Shown here one piece after another: positions 50,615 through 59,513 of a stretch of 64,000 nucleotides of DNA. The translations under genes and the position numbers were made by a program. The stretch is from Trinickia diaoshuihuensis (lineage in GTDB: Bacteria; Pseudomonadota; Gammaproteobacteria; Burkholderiales; Burkholderiaceae), in the NCBI RefSeq assembly GCF_003390925.1, contig NZ_QUBS01000081.1:310001-374000 (forward strand). The letters are read 5' to 3'. The first letter of the stretch is position 1, and every line of letters begins with the position of its first letter. Under the pieces are notes generated by a model. It ran no database searches. It was not told the origin of the DNA and saw only the letters and a list, made by a program, of their open reading frames with translations.

Positions 50615-52153
50615 TTAGGTCGGGTGGGCGGTCCGCGCGGCCCGGACATCGTTTCGATCGGTGGCGTCCAAGCCCGCTGGTCGATCGCTCGGCTCCGCAT
50701 AGGCGAGATAGTCGGCCATGCGAAAGCGCCGCGTCGCTCGGCGAAAGCGCCAGGCGAATCCCGGCCAGAGCGTGGTGTTCTTGCCGGTCTTGGGATCGAT
50801 GTACCAACTGTTGCATCCCCCGGTCGACCAGATCGCACGAGACAATTTGCGCTGAATCCGCTCGTTGTAGGCGCGCTCCACGCTGCCTCGCACTTCGATG
50901 GCCGCCGCGCGTTCGTCTTGCATGGCGCGCAAGGCACGCATGATGTATTCGACTTGCGATTCGATCATGAAGACCATCGAATGGTGACCGAGTCCCGTGT
51001 TCGGTCCCACGATCATGAAGAAGTTCGGAAATCCCGGCAGCGTCGTGCCGAGGTACGCATGTGCGCCGTCGCGCCATGCGTCGACGATGTCCACTGAGCC
51101 GCGACCCCGCACGAGACCGGGCGGAAACGGATCGGTGACGTGAAAGCCCGTGCCGTAAATCAGGCAATCCACGCGATGGAGCCGGCCGTCGCCGGTGACA
51201 GGCCCCTCGGGCGCGATTCGCACGATTTTATCGGTCACCACTTCCACGTTCGAACGAGCGAGGGCCGGGTAATAGTCGTTCGATATCAACACGCGTTTGC
51301 AGCCGATCGTGTAGTCGGGCTGAAGCGCTCGACGCAGTCCAGGGTCGTGTACTTGACGCCGCAAATGCCGTAGGGCGAGCTTTTGAACTTGCTTCATCAA
51401 CGCGGGATGCACGGAGAACCCCAGTGCGCGCGACTCGAGTTGCCAATACAAACCGGTGCGGACGAGCTTTTGCGCGGCGGGAGAATGTTCGAACAGCCAG
51501 CGCTCCGCGCGCGTCACCGCGCGATCGGACTTCGGCATGATCCAAGGGGGCGTGCGTTGGAATAGCGACAAGCGCGCGACCTCGGGGGCGATTTGCGGCA
51601 CGAATTGGATCGCGCTGGCGCCCGTGCCGATAACGGCAACGCGTTTGCCGTCGAGGCAATAAGCGTGGTCCCATTGCTGCGAATGAAACGCTTTGCCCTC
51701 GAACGTATCGATGCCCTCGATCTGAGGCAATGCGGCGCGCGAAAGTCCGCCCATCCCCGAGATCAATACGCGCGCGCGCAACCGCGTGCCGTCGGCGAAG
51801 CGCAGGCGCCAGCGGTGCGCCGCTTCGTCGAAGTCCGCCTGCCTGAGTTCCTTTCGAAAGCGCAGATGCGATGCGATACCGAAGCGCTCCGCGCACGCTC
51901 GCAAATAGGCGTGGATCTCGGGCTGCGGCGCGAACATGCGCGTCCAGCGCGGGTTCGGCGCGAAGGAAAACGAGTAGACGTGCGATTGCACGTCGCACGC
52001 ACAGCCTGGATAGTGGTTGTCGCGCCACGTGCCGCCGATCGCATCGGCTTTTTCCATCACGACGAAGTCGTGCATGCCGGCTTGCTTGAGTCGAATGGCC
52101 ATGCCGAGCCCGGCAAAACCCGATCCGATGATGGCAACGTCGACCGTCTCCAT
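50615..52153 (-). CDS. Baeyer-Villiger-type flavin monooxygenase
   Basis: 512 residues. Two Rossmann motifs: IGSGFAGLG near 9-17 (FAD) and VIGTGASAIQ near 175-184 (NADPH). The BVMO fingerprint FxGxxxHxxxW(P/D) is present as FEGKAFHSQQWDH. Substrates are usually ketones, turned into esters or lactones with NADPH and O2. The first gene of the four-gene operon, preceded by a TTACAT-N6-ATGTAA dyad at 52182-52199, 28 bp from the ATG. The arrangement is reminiscent of the mycobacterial mymA operon (BVMO, esterase, SDR), though gene content differs. Confidence 0.9.
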   Translation of the reverse strand: METVDVAIIGSGFAGLGMAIRLKQAGMHDFVVMEKADAIGGTWRDNHYPGCACDVQSHVYSFSFAPNPRWTRMFAPQPEIHAYLRACAERFGIASHLRFRKELRQADFDEAAHRWRLRFADGTRLRARVLISGMGGLSRAALPQIEGIDTFEGKAFHSQQWDHAYCLDGKRVAVIGTGASAIQFVPQIAPEVARLSLFQRTPPWIMPKSDRAVTRAERWLFEHSPAAQKLVRTGLYWQLESRALGFSVHPALMKQVQKLALRHLRRQVHDPGLRRALQPDYTIGCKRVLISNDYYPALARSNVEVVTDKIVRIAPEGPVTGDGRLHRVDCLIYGTGFHVTDPFPPGLVRGRGSVDIVDAWRDGAHAYLGTTLPGFPNFFMIVGPNTGLGHHSMVFMIESQVEYIMRALRAMQDERAAAIEVRGSVERAYNERIQRKLSRAIWSTGGCNSWYIDPKTGKNTTLWPGFAWRFRRATRRFRMADYLAYAEPSDRPAGLDATDRNDVRAARTAHPT

Positions 52154-52181
52154 CCGCGCCCTCCCTGATTGGCGTCTATCG

Positions 52182-52199
52182 TTACATTGACCGATGTAA
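52182..52199. promoter_or_regulatory. Dyad upstream of the monooxygenase operon (candidate MerR-type operator)
   Basis: TTACAT (52182-52187) and ATGTAA (52194-52199) are perfect inverted repeats with 6 bp between. It lies in the 191-bp gap between the MerR gene and the monooxygenase gene, close to where a promoter would be. Such an 18-bp dyad is the size usually bound by MerR dimers. A convincing -10/-35 pair around it was not assigned. Confidence 0.5.
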
Positions 52200-52344
52200 A
52201 GATACGACGCGCCGCGCTCCTCTTCAAGGACGCATTTAGACGCGAACTTCTATGAACGGCGGGCGGACAAGAGGGGGCCGCCGGTCAAGGGTTGCCGGCG
52301 GATTTCAAACGGCGAGCGACGCCCGTGCCGACTCCCGAACCGAC

Positions 52345-53175
52345 TTACTCCCAGCGTTTGCGGCGTGAGCGCGGGGGAGCGGCGCGCGTGGCGCCCTCGA
52401 TTCGCTTGTCGAGAATCGCCGATACGCGATCGGCCAAATACCCTTCGGAAGCCTCTTCGAGCGCGCGGTTCATTTCGCTCTCCACGAGCACCATCGCCAG
52501 CGGCCGCAAGCGCCAGATCGCATCGACGAGCGCCGGTACATCGGCGGGCGGCGGCAGGGCATCGGCGTCGTAGCGGTCGAGCCGCCGGACGACCAAATCC
52601 ACGAGCGCTTTGGCCACTTGCTCGAAGTGCGGTCGCGAGAGGCGCACGGCTTCGAGCAGATCGGCGGCCGGCACGCCTTCTTTGACGAGCGCGGCGCCGG
52701 CATTGAGCACGGCGGGACTGCGCGCGACGAACTTCGTGCCTGACCGCTCCAGCAAACCGAGATTAAGTGCTTTAGCCAGCCGAGCAGGCGATACGTCGCC
52801 GAACAGTTTGGCCAGCGCGGCGAGCGAATAGGTTTCAGTTCGCTCATGCGACCAGCGCGAACCTATGGCGCTTTCCAGGCCGAGAATCGAGCGCAGGTCG
52901 TGGCCTTCCTCGATTGCTCGGATCAAATCCTGGATGTTCGCCAACGTGTACCCGCGCGCGAGCAGATGATTGATCAACGTCAGCCGCGCGACGTGCGTAT
53001 CGTCGTAGACTGCGACGCGCCCGCGCTTGACCGGCGGCGAAAGTAATTCCCTATCCTGGTAAGCGCGAATATTGCGAACGGTTGTACCGGCGACGCGTGC
53101 GAGTTCGTCGACGGTGTATTCGTTCGGCTCGGAGGAGGGGGCGGTCGGCATGCGCGGATTGTAACTTGAGGTCAC
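52345..53175 (-). CDS. MerR-family transcriptional regulator
   Basis: 276 residues. Residues 20-90 contain the MerR winged helix (YTVDELARVAGTTVRNIRAYQDRELLSPPVKRGRVAVYDD, then HVARLTLINHLLARGYTLANIQDLIRA). The 180-residue C-terminal domain is large and has no obvious known ligand fold. GTG 53175 is chosen because AGGAAG stands 10 bp before it; ATG 53151 is the alternative. The gene is just upstream of the monooxygenase operon on the same strand and is likely its regulator. Confidence 0.85.
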   Translation of the reverse strand: MTSSYNPRMPTAPSSEPNEYTVDELARVAGTTVRNIRAYQDRELLSPPVKRGRVAVYDDTHVARLTLINHLLARGYTLANIQDLIRAIEEGHDLRSILGLESAIGSRWSHERTETYSLAALAKLFGDVSPARLAKALNLGLLERSGTKFVARSPAVLNAGAALVKEGVPAADLLEAVRLSRPHFEQVAKALVDLVVRRLDRYDADALPPPADVPALVDAIWRLRPLAMVLVESEMNRALEEASEGYLADRVSAILDKRIEGATRAAPPRSRRKRWE

Positions 53176-53415
53176 GGCGTTTCTGCTTCCTCGGACATTT
53201 CGCAGTTCCTTAGCGCCATCGGCGGGTTTTGAGCACGGTTATGGCTCGCTTTGGGATTTTCATCGTCGTAACTTAACGACGTGGTATCGTCCGCCCCGAT
53301 TCCAGCCCCTACCTTGCACGAACACATGGGCTGCGACCGGATCTCGCATGCAACTTCCGCGAGGGTTAAACGGTCCGAGGTGCTGGCGTAAGTATCGATA
53401 GCGACAACAAAGGGT

Positions 53416-53826
53416 ATGAACGGACTGATGAGACTCGAACAGATGACGGTCGTCGTCGTTGAAGACGACCCGTCTAGCAGAGAGTCGCTTGCGATGGTGC
53501 TCGAATCCGAGGGCGCGCGAGTCGTGGCTGCCGCCGATGCCGAGGAAGGCGTCGAGGCGGCGCTGAAAGTGGCGCCGGACGCCGTCGTGTGCGATATCGA
53601 CTTGCCGATGATGGATGGTTTTTATCTGATCCAACGGCTGCGCGACGACGAAATCCGCAACGATCGCCCGCCCGCGGTGGCGGTGGCGCTCACGGGACAT
53701 ACGGACGAGGCCTACCGGCTGCGAAGCATCGGAGAAGGCTTTCATCACTTCATGAGAAAGCCGGCCGAACCCGAGCAACTCGTCTCGTTGCTCGCGGATG
53801 CCGTTGCCGCGCGAGCGCTCGGTTGA
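53416..53826 (+). CDS. CheY-like single-domain response regulator
   Basis: 136 residues, a lone receiver domain with no output domain. The acid pair ED in VVVVEDDPSSRESL, the phosphorylated Asp60 in VVCDIDLPMMDGF, Thr in VALTGHTD and Lys in HHFMRKPAEPEQL are all in place. Such stand-alone receivers pass phosphoryl groups or bind other proteins. The broken hybrid kinase gene 250 bp downstream on the same strand is the natural partner. ATG 53428 could also serve. Confidence 0.92.
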   Translation: MNGLMRLEQMTVVVVEDDPSSRESLAMVLESEGARVVAAADAEEGVEAALKVAPDAVVCDIDLPMMDGFYLIQRLRDDEIRNDRPPAVAVALTGHTDEAYRLRSIGEGFHHFMRKPAEPEQLVSLLADAVAARALG

Positions 53827-54077
53827 TCTGCGACGCGCGCCGAGGTGGCTGAAGTTTTTGCAAAAGCGAATGTCAAAGTTGCTCTCGCAACGATAGACAC
53901 GGATGCGAAGTTCGCTTGCATGGGCTAATTGGCTCAGGAATGCCGCGCGTCGCGCACGCGCGGCGGATGTCGCGCTCGCTTGCGTAAGCGCATGCATCAT
54001 TCGGGCATGAGTTGTGCTTTTGTGTTTTCCCAGCGGCAACTAAATGTCGCATTTTTCAAAACGAAAACGCCGCCGAC

Positions 54078-55711
54078 ATGCGTCCGGATAGCTTCGCAAG
54101 CGACAACCACTCCTTATCCTCGCCCCCCGAACCGGTGGTGACGTCCGAGGAACGTCTGCGGATTCTGCTCGAATCCGTGCAGGACTACGCCATCTACTTG
54201 CTCGATACCGACGGCTGTATCGTCAGTTGGAACAGCGGTGCCGAGAAGATCAAGGGCTATACGGCGCAGGAGGTGCTGGGGAAACACTTCTCGATGTTCT
54301 ATCCGCCCGACGACAGGAGGTGCTGGGGAAACACTTCTCGATGTTCTATCCGCCCGACGACGTCGCCAAGGGTACGCCCGAGGCCGAGCTGACCACCGCC
54401 GCGCGTACGGGCCGAGCGGAGGAGGAAGGCTGGCGCGTGCGCAAGGACGGCACGATGTTCTGGGCCAACGTCGTGATTCGAGCGGTCTATGCGTCCGATG
54501 GCGACGGCCGACGCTTGCGCGGTTTCGCGAAAGTCACGCGCGACATGACCGAACGCAAGCGGCTGCGCGAGCTCGAAGCCGCGAGCCAGCACATGAACGA
54601 ATTTTTGGCCACGCTCGCGCACGAGTTGCGCAATCCGCTCGCGCCGGTCAGCAACGCACTGAGCGTCATGATGCTCGAGCCGCTCGTCAGCCCCACGTTG
54701 CGTCAGTGTCGTGACATGATCGACCGGCAAATCTCGCATTTGACGAGGCTCGTCGACGATTTGCTCGATGCCGGCCGCGTGACGACCGGCAAGGTCGCGT
54801 TGCGTTTGGAGCCGGTCGAGTTGTCCGATGTCGTCGTGCGCGCGATCGAGATGATTCGTCCGCATGTGGCGTTGCGTCAACAAGCGGTGGAAGTGCACGT
54901 GCCGCCGACGGGGATCATGGTGAACGGCGACAGCACGCGGCTCGTGCAAGTCGTGCAGGGACTGCTCAACAACGCCTCGAAGTTTTCCGAGCACGGCGGG
55001 CGTATCGGCGTCGAGATCGACAAGGTGGGCACGTTCGCGCGGGTGCGCGTGTCCGACGACGGCTGCGGCATCGAGGCCGCGGCGCTCGACTCGATCTTCG
55101 ATTTATTCGTTCAAGCCGACAATCGATTCGAGCGCAAGGAAAGCGGGCTCGGTATCGGACTGACGTTATGCCGTTGGCTCGTGGAAATGCACGGCGGCTC
55201 GATCGAGGCGTCGAGCGAGGGCCTCGGGCGCGGCGCCACGTTTACCGTGCGGCTGCCGCTGTACGCGGTGCAAGGCGCCGCCAACGACGAAGGCATGCGC
55301 GGCAATGCGACGGAACGCGCCGAGTTGGGCGCCTTGGCGGTGCTCGTCGTCGACGACAACTGCGATTCGGCCGACAGCATGGCGATGTTGCTGCGCATGA
55401 AGGGACACCGCGTGCAAGTCGCGTACAGCGGTGCCCAGGCGCTGGACGCCGCCGAGCGCTCCGAGCGCATCGACGCCGCCCTCATCGATATCGCGATGCC
55501 GGGCGCCGACGGTTTCGCCGTTCTACGTCAGCTCAAACGCACGAAAGCGCTCGGCGATGCCTGCTTCGCGGCGATGACCGGTTTCGGTCAAGAGAGCGAC
55601 GTCGCGCGTTCGCTCGATCAGGGCTTCGACTTACATCTGACCAAGCCCGTGCAATTGCCGCTGCTCGATACGTTGCTCGAGCGGGCGGGCGAGCGCCGGG
55701 CGCGGCCTTGA
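54078..55711 (+). pseudogene. PAS-hybrid sensor histidine kinase, frameshifted by a 47-bp duplication
   Basis: The reading frame from ATG 54078 enters a PAS domain (LLESVQDYAIYLLDTDG, WNSGAEKIKGYTAQEVLGKHF), then shifts after 54314 and stops at 54392. The rest of the protein lies in the next frame: the end of PAS, the HisKA helix LAHELRNPLAP with the phospho-His, the ATPase N-box NNASKFSEHG, DDGCGI and GLGIGLTL, and a C-terminal receiver with VVDDNCDS, an Asp in LIDIAMPGADG and TKPVQLP. The cause is a perfect tandem duplication of 54267-54313 at 54314-54360; 47 is not a multiple of three. Deleting one copy gives a normal 528-residue kinase. The gene may be off in this clone or switch between states. 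Confidence 0.9.
54267..54361 (+). repeat. Perfect 47-bp tandem duplication inside the PAS domain
   Basis: 54267-54313 and 54314-54360 are identical base for base, and the next base (54361) also continues the match. The unit contains AGGAGGTG and an in-frame GTG, so the second copy brings a strong ribosome-site-like sequence into the coding region. A second AGGAGG is thus present 26 bp before ATG 54341 in the downstream frame, which might allow weak re-initiation, though the spacing is long. Confidence 0.97.
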
Positions 55712-55736
55712 TCTCGCGCGTGCCGCCGCTTGCGGC

Positions 55737-56363
55737 TCAACTCAAAGGCAGATCGATGTACTTCTTGAACGCGGCGCGTTGCGTAAGCCTTTGATACCAG
55801 CGCTCGAGGCTCGGCATCGGCGGGCGTTCGACGCCCGGCAGCCCGAACCAGCGCTTCGCGAATGCGCCAAGCACGATGTCGGCGATCGTGAAGCGGTCGC
55901 CTTCCGGATGAAAGCGCCCCTGCAGATGACCGTCGAGGATTTTCCAGCGCGCGATCAGCGTCTTCATGTTGGCCGCCAACGCTTCCATGTCGCGTTCTTC
56001 GGGCGGCGTGCGCACGAGGGCGATGAACACCGGACGCTCAGCGGGCGCCAAGGTCGAGAGCGACCAATCGAGCCAACGGTCGATACTCGCGCGCAGTTTG
56101 GGGTCGGCGGGGTAGAGCGAGCTCGACGCGCCGTATTGCATCGCTAGGTAGCGCAGGACCGAATTCGACTCCCACAGGACGAACGTGCCGTCCACGAGCG
56201 TCGGTATTTGGCCGTTGGGATTGAGTTCCCGATAGTCGGGGTCGTTGACGCGCCCGAACTGCAAGCCGGCATCGACGCGCTCGAAGGGGAGGCCCAGTTC
56301 ATCGCAGCACCACAGCAACTTTTGCACGTTGACCGAGTTGGCTCGTCCCCAAATCTTCAGCAT
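55737..56363 (-). CDS. Glutathione S-transferase family protein
   Basis: 208 residues with the N-terminal thioredoxin fold (LKIWGRANSVNVQKLLWCCDELGLPFERVDAGL, then LNPNGQIPTLVDGTFVLWESNSVLRYLA including the ES motif for the glutathione gamma-glutamyl group) and the C-terminal helical domain (about 90-205; DRFTIADIVLG with the N-cap Asp). It probably detoxifies electrophiles or works as a beta-type GST with a Ser or Asn near residue 9-12. It is convergent with the kinase gene. Confidence 0.92.
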   Translation of the reverse strand: MLKIWGRANSVNVQKLLWCCDELGLPFERVDAGLQFGRVNDPDYRELNPNGQIPTLVDGTFVLWESNSVLRYLAMQYGASSSLYPADPKLRASIDRWLDWSLSTLAPAERPVFIALVRTPPEERDMEALAANMKTLIARWKILDGHLQGRFHPEGDRFTIADIVLGAFAKRWFGLPGVERPPMPSLERWYQRLTQRAAFKKYIDLPLS

Positions 56364-56468
56364 TTGATTTTTCCTCCGTAAGAAAGCGGCGCCGTCTAAA
56401 GCAAGCCGGCGCCGCGCGGTTTGTACAATACGCCGAATTCAGAACCTCAAAGCGAGGATTAACCCGCC

Positions 56469-58121
56469 ATGGCACGCCTAATTCCCGACGATTGGAAGAA
56501 CCTGGCCGCGACCGGCGCCGCCGAACGTGAGCGCGAAACTCTCGCGTTGCTCGAGCGCGCGCTGCCCGACGATTACACCGTGTATCACGGCGTGCATTGG
56601 ACTCGCCTGAATCGGGCTTTCTCCGTATTCGGCGAAGCGGACTTCGTGGTGGTGAGCCCGGCGGGGCGCCTCATGCTGGTCGAACAAAAGGCCGGATTCC
56701 TGCGCGAGACGCCGAAGGGGCTCGTCAAGGTCTACCTGCAAACGGAGCGCAACGTCTCCATTCAGCTCGCCCGAACCGTCGAAAATCTGCACCGGCGGTT
56801 CACGGCGGCGTTCGGCGCCGGGACGTACTGTATCGAAGCGCTGCTGTTTTGTCCCGACTACATCGTCAAGAACGCCGCGATCGCGGGCGTACCGCCGGAG
56901 AGTATCGTCGACGCCACGCGCAAGGATCGCCTCGCCTCCGTCATCTTGGCGGCGCTGCCCGCCGACGAACCGAAGCTGCCCTGCGCGCAGAAAATCCACC
57001 ATTTCTTGGCCGACGAATTGGCATTGACGCCCGATACGAGCGCGCTCGTCGGGCAAGCGGGCACGCTCGTTACGCGCCTGTCCGGGGGCTTGGCAACGTG
57101 GGCCCGCAAGCTCGCGTTCTCGCCATTTCGGCTACGCGTGATCGGCACGGCGGGTTCGGGTAAGACGCAATTGGCCGTGCAAGTCATGAAGGACGCGGCG
57201 GCGAACGGAAAGCGGGCCTTATATGTCTGCTTCAATCGGCCCCTGGCCGACCACATCGCCCGGGTGGCTCCGGAGGGCGTACGCGTCGCCAATTACCATC
57301 AGTTGTGTGATTGGGTGGCGCGCGACGTCGGAGCCGTGCAGGATTTCCGCGCACCCGACGTGTTCGGCCGGCTGGAGGCCGCGTTCGCCGATGCGCCAGT
57401 CGGGCAGCGCTGGCAGTTCGACGTGTTGATCGTGGACGAAGGGCAGGATTTCCAGGAATCGTGGGTGCAAGCGCTGTCGCGCCTCGTCCGGCCGGAGGGC
57501 GCATGGTGGTGGCTGGAGGACCCGCTGCAAAATCTCTACATGCGCGAACCGGTGGCGTTGCCGGGATGGACGGTGCTGACCGAGACGACGAATTACCGCA
57601 GCCCCCGCGACATCTTGGATTTCGTGCGAGAGAAGGTTGGCGCGGCGGTGCCGCATGCGTCCGGACTCACCGCGGGCAGTCCGTTCGACGGATCGCAAAT
57701 ATCGTTCATGACCTACGAGGGCGCCCAGGACGAAGCGGTCATCGACGCCACCAAGCGCGCCATCACCCAGGCGCTGTCATTGGGGTTCCGCAAGCAGGAC
57801 ATCGCCGTGCTTTCGTTCCGCGGCCGCGAGGGCTCGACGCTGACGGGTCTCGAGCATTTGGGCCCCCATCGGCTACGCAGCTTCACGGGCAAATACGATT
57901 TGTTCGGCAATCCTGAATATCGCGACGGCGACGTGTTGCTCGAATCGATCTATCGTTTCAAGGGGCAGTCGGCGCCATGCGTCGTATTGTCGGAGGTCGA
58001 CTTCGAGACGTTCGACGAGCGCGCTGCCCGCAAACTCTTCGTCGGGGCCACGCGGGCCACCATGAAGCTCATCGTCGTCGCCTCGCGCCGCGCCGGCGGC
58101 TTGCTGGACGTCTCGGCTTGA
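56469..58121 (+). CDS. NERD-nuclease/UvrD-type helicase fusion
   Basis: 550 residues. The N-terminal region (about 20-130) is a NERD domain with the acidic and Lys residues E56, D58, E72 and K74 (E-A-D ... V-E-Q-K) of a PD-(D/E)xK-type nuclease. From 220 onward there is a superfamily 1 helicase: Walker A GTAGSGKT (226-233), Walker B DEGQ (323-326), a motif III-like segment WWWLEDPLQNLY, motif V in YRFKGQSAPCVVL and motif VI GATRATMKL (526-534). The intervening accessory domains are shorter than in full UvrD. NERD-helicases are rare and some are in defence or plasmid contexts. No adjacent partner gene is present. A good ribosome site (AGCGAGGA) precedes the ATG. Confidence 0.82.
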   Translation: MARLIPDDWKNLAATGAAERERETLALLERALPDDYTVYHGVHWTRLNRAFSVFGEADFVVVSPAGRLMLVEQKAGFLRETPKGLVKVYLQTERNVSIQLARTVENLHRRFTAAFGAGTYCIEALLFCPDYIVKNAAIAGVPPESIVDATRKDRLASVILAALPADEPKLPCAQKIHHFLADELALTPDTSALVGQAGTLVTRLSGGLATWARKLAFSPFRLRVIGTAGSGKTQLAVQVMKDAAANGKRALYVCFNRPLADHIARVAPEGVRVANYHQLCDWVARDVGAVQDFRAPDVFGRLEAAFADAPVGQRWQFDVLIVDEGQDFQESWVQALSRLVRPEGAWWWLEDPLQNLYMREPVALPGWTVLTETTNYRSPRDILDFVREKVGAAVPHASGLTAGSPFDGSQISFMTYEGAQDEAVIDATKRAITQALSLGFRKQDIAVLSFRGREGSTLTGLEHLGPHRLRSFTGKYDLFGNPEYRDGDVLLESIYRFKGQSAPCVVLSEVDFETFDERAARKLFVGATRATMKLIVVASRRAGGLLDVSA

Positions 58122-58707
58122 GAAAGCACGCGCGGGCGCGGGCGGCCCGCGGTCATCTTGCGCGGACGATCGCGATAGTTTCGCGATAAATCGTGATGGC
58201 CGACGTGATGGCCGAAAACGTTTTCATGACGATCTGATAATTCATTGCGACTGATTTAGGCGTACGGGCTAATGATGCATTGCGGAATTGATCTTGATCA
58301 AAAAAATCGGGCGTTCTCCGTTATATCGTTGGTGTTTTCCCGTGCCCTTGCAATAGGGTGGATTTTAAAATCGCGCTCCTCCGCGCTCCTCCGCGCTGCA
58401 CAAGGGGTGCGGCGTAATGACCGGGAGCCTGAAAAGTACGATTGTTGCATTTAGAAGTCGATCCGCCCCCGTAAATATTGGAAAACGATTTAGATTCAAG
58501 CGATGGTTCTGAGTCGGAAATTCGGCTCCATGTTTTCCCTAAAATCGCTTGTAGAATATTTATTCTATTGTTAGTCTGTCGTTGACCTCGATGCAGTGAA
58601 GAGGCAATGAAAGCGCAAACGGTTTTTCTGTTTCCGTTCCGTTTGCTACCGCACGATTCGCTGACTGTCCCCGGTTGGACGGTTCAATGCTTTGCGACGG
58701 AGTACAC
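58122..58707. other. AT-richer non-coding region
   Basis: No credible gene in about 586 bp; a 60-codon reading at 58272-58454 has no family resemblance. Features seen: a perfect 12-bp palindrome GATTTTAAAATC at 58361-58372, two direct copies of GCGCTCCTCC at 58373-58382 and 58383-58392 (with a third partial unit), and an inverted repeat GAATA-TT-TATTC at 58554-58565. The last is near where the promoter of the YodC-like gene should be. Confidence 0.55.
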
Positions 58708-59004
58708 ATGTCGACGGCCACCCCTGACCTAGTTGATCAATTTTGCGTAGGCGATGTCGTGACGCTGAAGGCGGGCGGTTCACGTATGACGGTCACGGCG
58801 GTTTCCAACGACGCCGTGCTATGCCAATGGTTCGACGAGCACGGGGAGTTCCGGCAAGAGACGTTCGTGCGCGAAGCGCTGGGACGCGAGCCGCGCTCGA
58901 TTCCGCCCGGCCTCGTTCACGTTCGCCTTTATGCCGCCGCGATGGCCGGCTCCGTGGCGGCCGGCATACCGTTCGTCGAGGCGGCGCTGAAGTCCGCGCT
59001 TTGA
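58708..59004 (+). CDS. YodC-family (DUF2158) protein
   Basis: 98 residues. Residues 10-50 give the YodC/DUF2158 pattern: DQFCVGDVVTLKAGGSRMTVTAV, then CQWFDEHGEFRQETFV, an SH3-like barrel. The rest is a helix with EAALKSAL. In E. coli YodC is of unknown function. ATG 58708 follows a good purine stretch (GACGGAG); an earlier start at 58675 gives unrelated residues. It is convergent with the superinfection-immunity-like gene. Confidence 0.82.
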   Translation: MSTATPDLVDQFCVGDVVTLKAGGSRMTVTAVSNDAVLCQWFDEHGEFRQETFVREALGREPRSIPPGLVHVRLYAAAMAGSVAAGIPFVEAALKSAL

Positions 59005-59034
59005 TGCGCGCGCCGGTGGCGGCGCGCCGGGCGA

Positions 59035-59346
59035 TTACCGGCGGACACCGTCCTGCTTGGCTGCGCGCCGATCGATTCGCGCCATCAGGGCGGTCGAGAA
59101 AGCCGTCATTCGCGTGAGCTTGCGCTTGGCCGTCACTTCACGCGCCAAGCTCGCCGGCGGATTCGGCACATGCGCCCAATAGAGCGCGAGGAGCCAGCCG
59201 ACGACGGTCCATCCCATGCATGCGTTGAAGAGCGCGAGCGTCAGGACGTCGTGGCGTTTGCGATGGTCCGCGATGATGGCCGGCAAGAAATAGATCGCCA
59301 GCGCAAACACCACCTCGACGACCTGTAGGGCAATTCGATCCAACAT
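59035..59346 (-). CDS. Superinfection-immunity-like membrane protein (PF14373)
   Basis: 103 residues with two membrane helices (about 7-26 and 36-60): LQVVEVVFALAIYFLPAIIADHRKRHD and TLALFNACMGWTVVGWLLALYWAH. This two-helix pattern with a short basic loop is the T4 Imm-type superinfection-immunity family, which is also common on bacterial chromosomes without phage neighbours. The C-terminal 40 residues are polar and basic. ATG 59346 has GAGG before it. It may block DNA entry of related phage, or have another role. Confidence 0.75.
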   Translation of the reverse strand: MLDRIALQVVEVVFALAIYFLPAIIADHRKRHDVLTLALFNACMGWTVVGWLLALYWAHVPNPPASLAREVTAKRKLTRMTAFSTALMARIDRRAAKQDGVRR

Positions 59347-59513
59347 GATGGTTGCCTCGAAGGTGGGGTAGGACCGATTGTCGCGCGTTCCGTCCTTTTT
59401 TGCTCGAAGGCACGCTAGCTGCTCGCCCGGCTCGGTTCGGCCTTTACGTTTCCGGTTCAGCGCGTCACAAATCGGGACTATCATGTGCGCTTTGACTGCC
59501 ACAGCCGACCGCC

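Noticed and set aside
54227-54340. A start for an independent kinase gene at TTG 54227
   Set aside because: Its first 45 residues are the PAS domain in the wrong frame; the true start is 54078 before the duplication.
58373-58397. Tandem GCGCTCCTCC copies as a CRISPR-like array
   Set aside because: Only two full units of 10 bp with no spacers; too short for a CRISPR.
58272-58454. A 60-codon frame in the gene-free stretch
   Set aside because: No ribosome site, no family resemblance, and a tail that reads through the tandem 10-mer.
59035-59346. A prophage remnant based on the superinfection-immunity-like protein
   Set aside because: No other phage gene, integrase, attachment site or unusual composition nearby, and this family is widespread on chromosomes.
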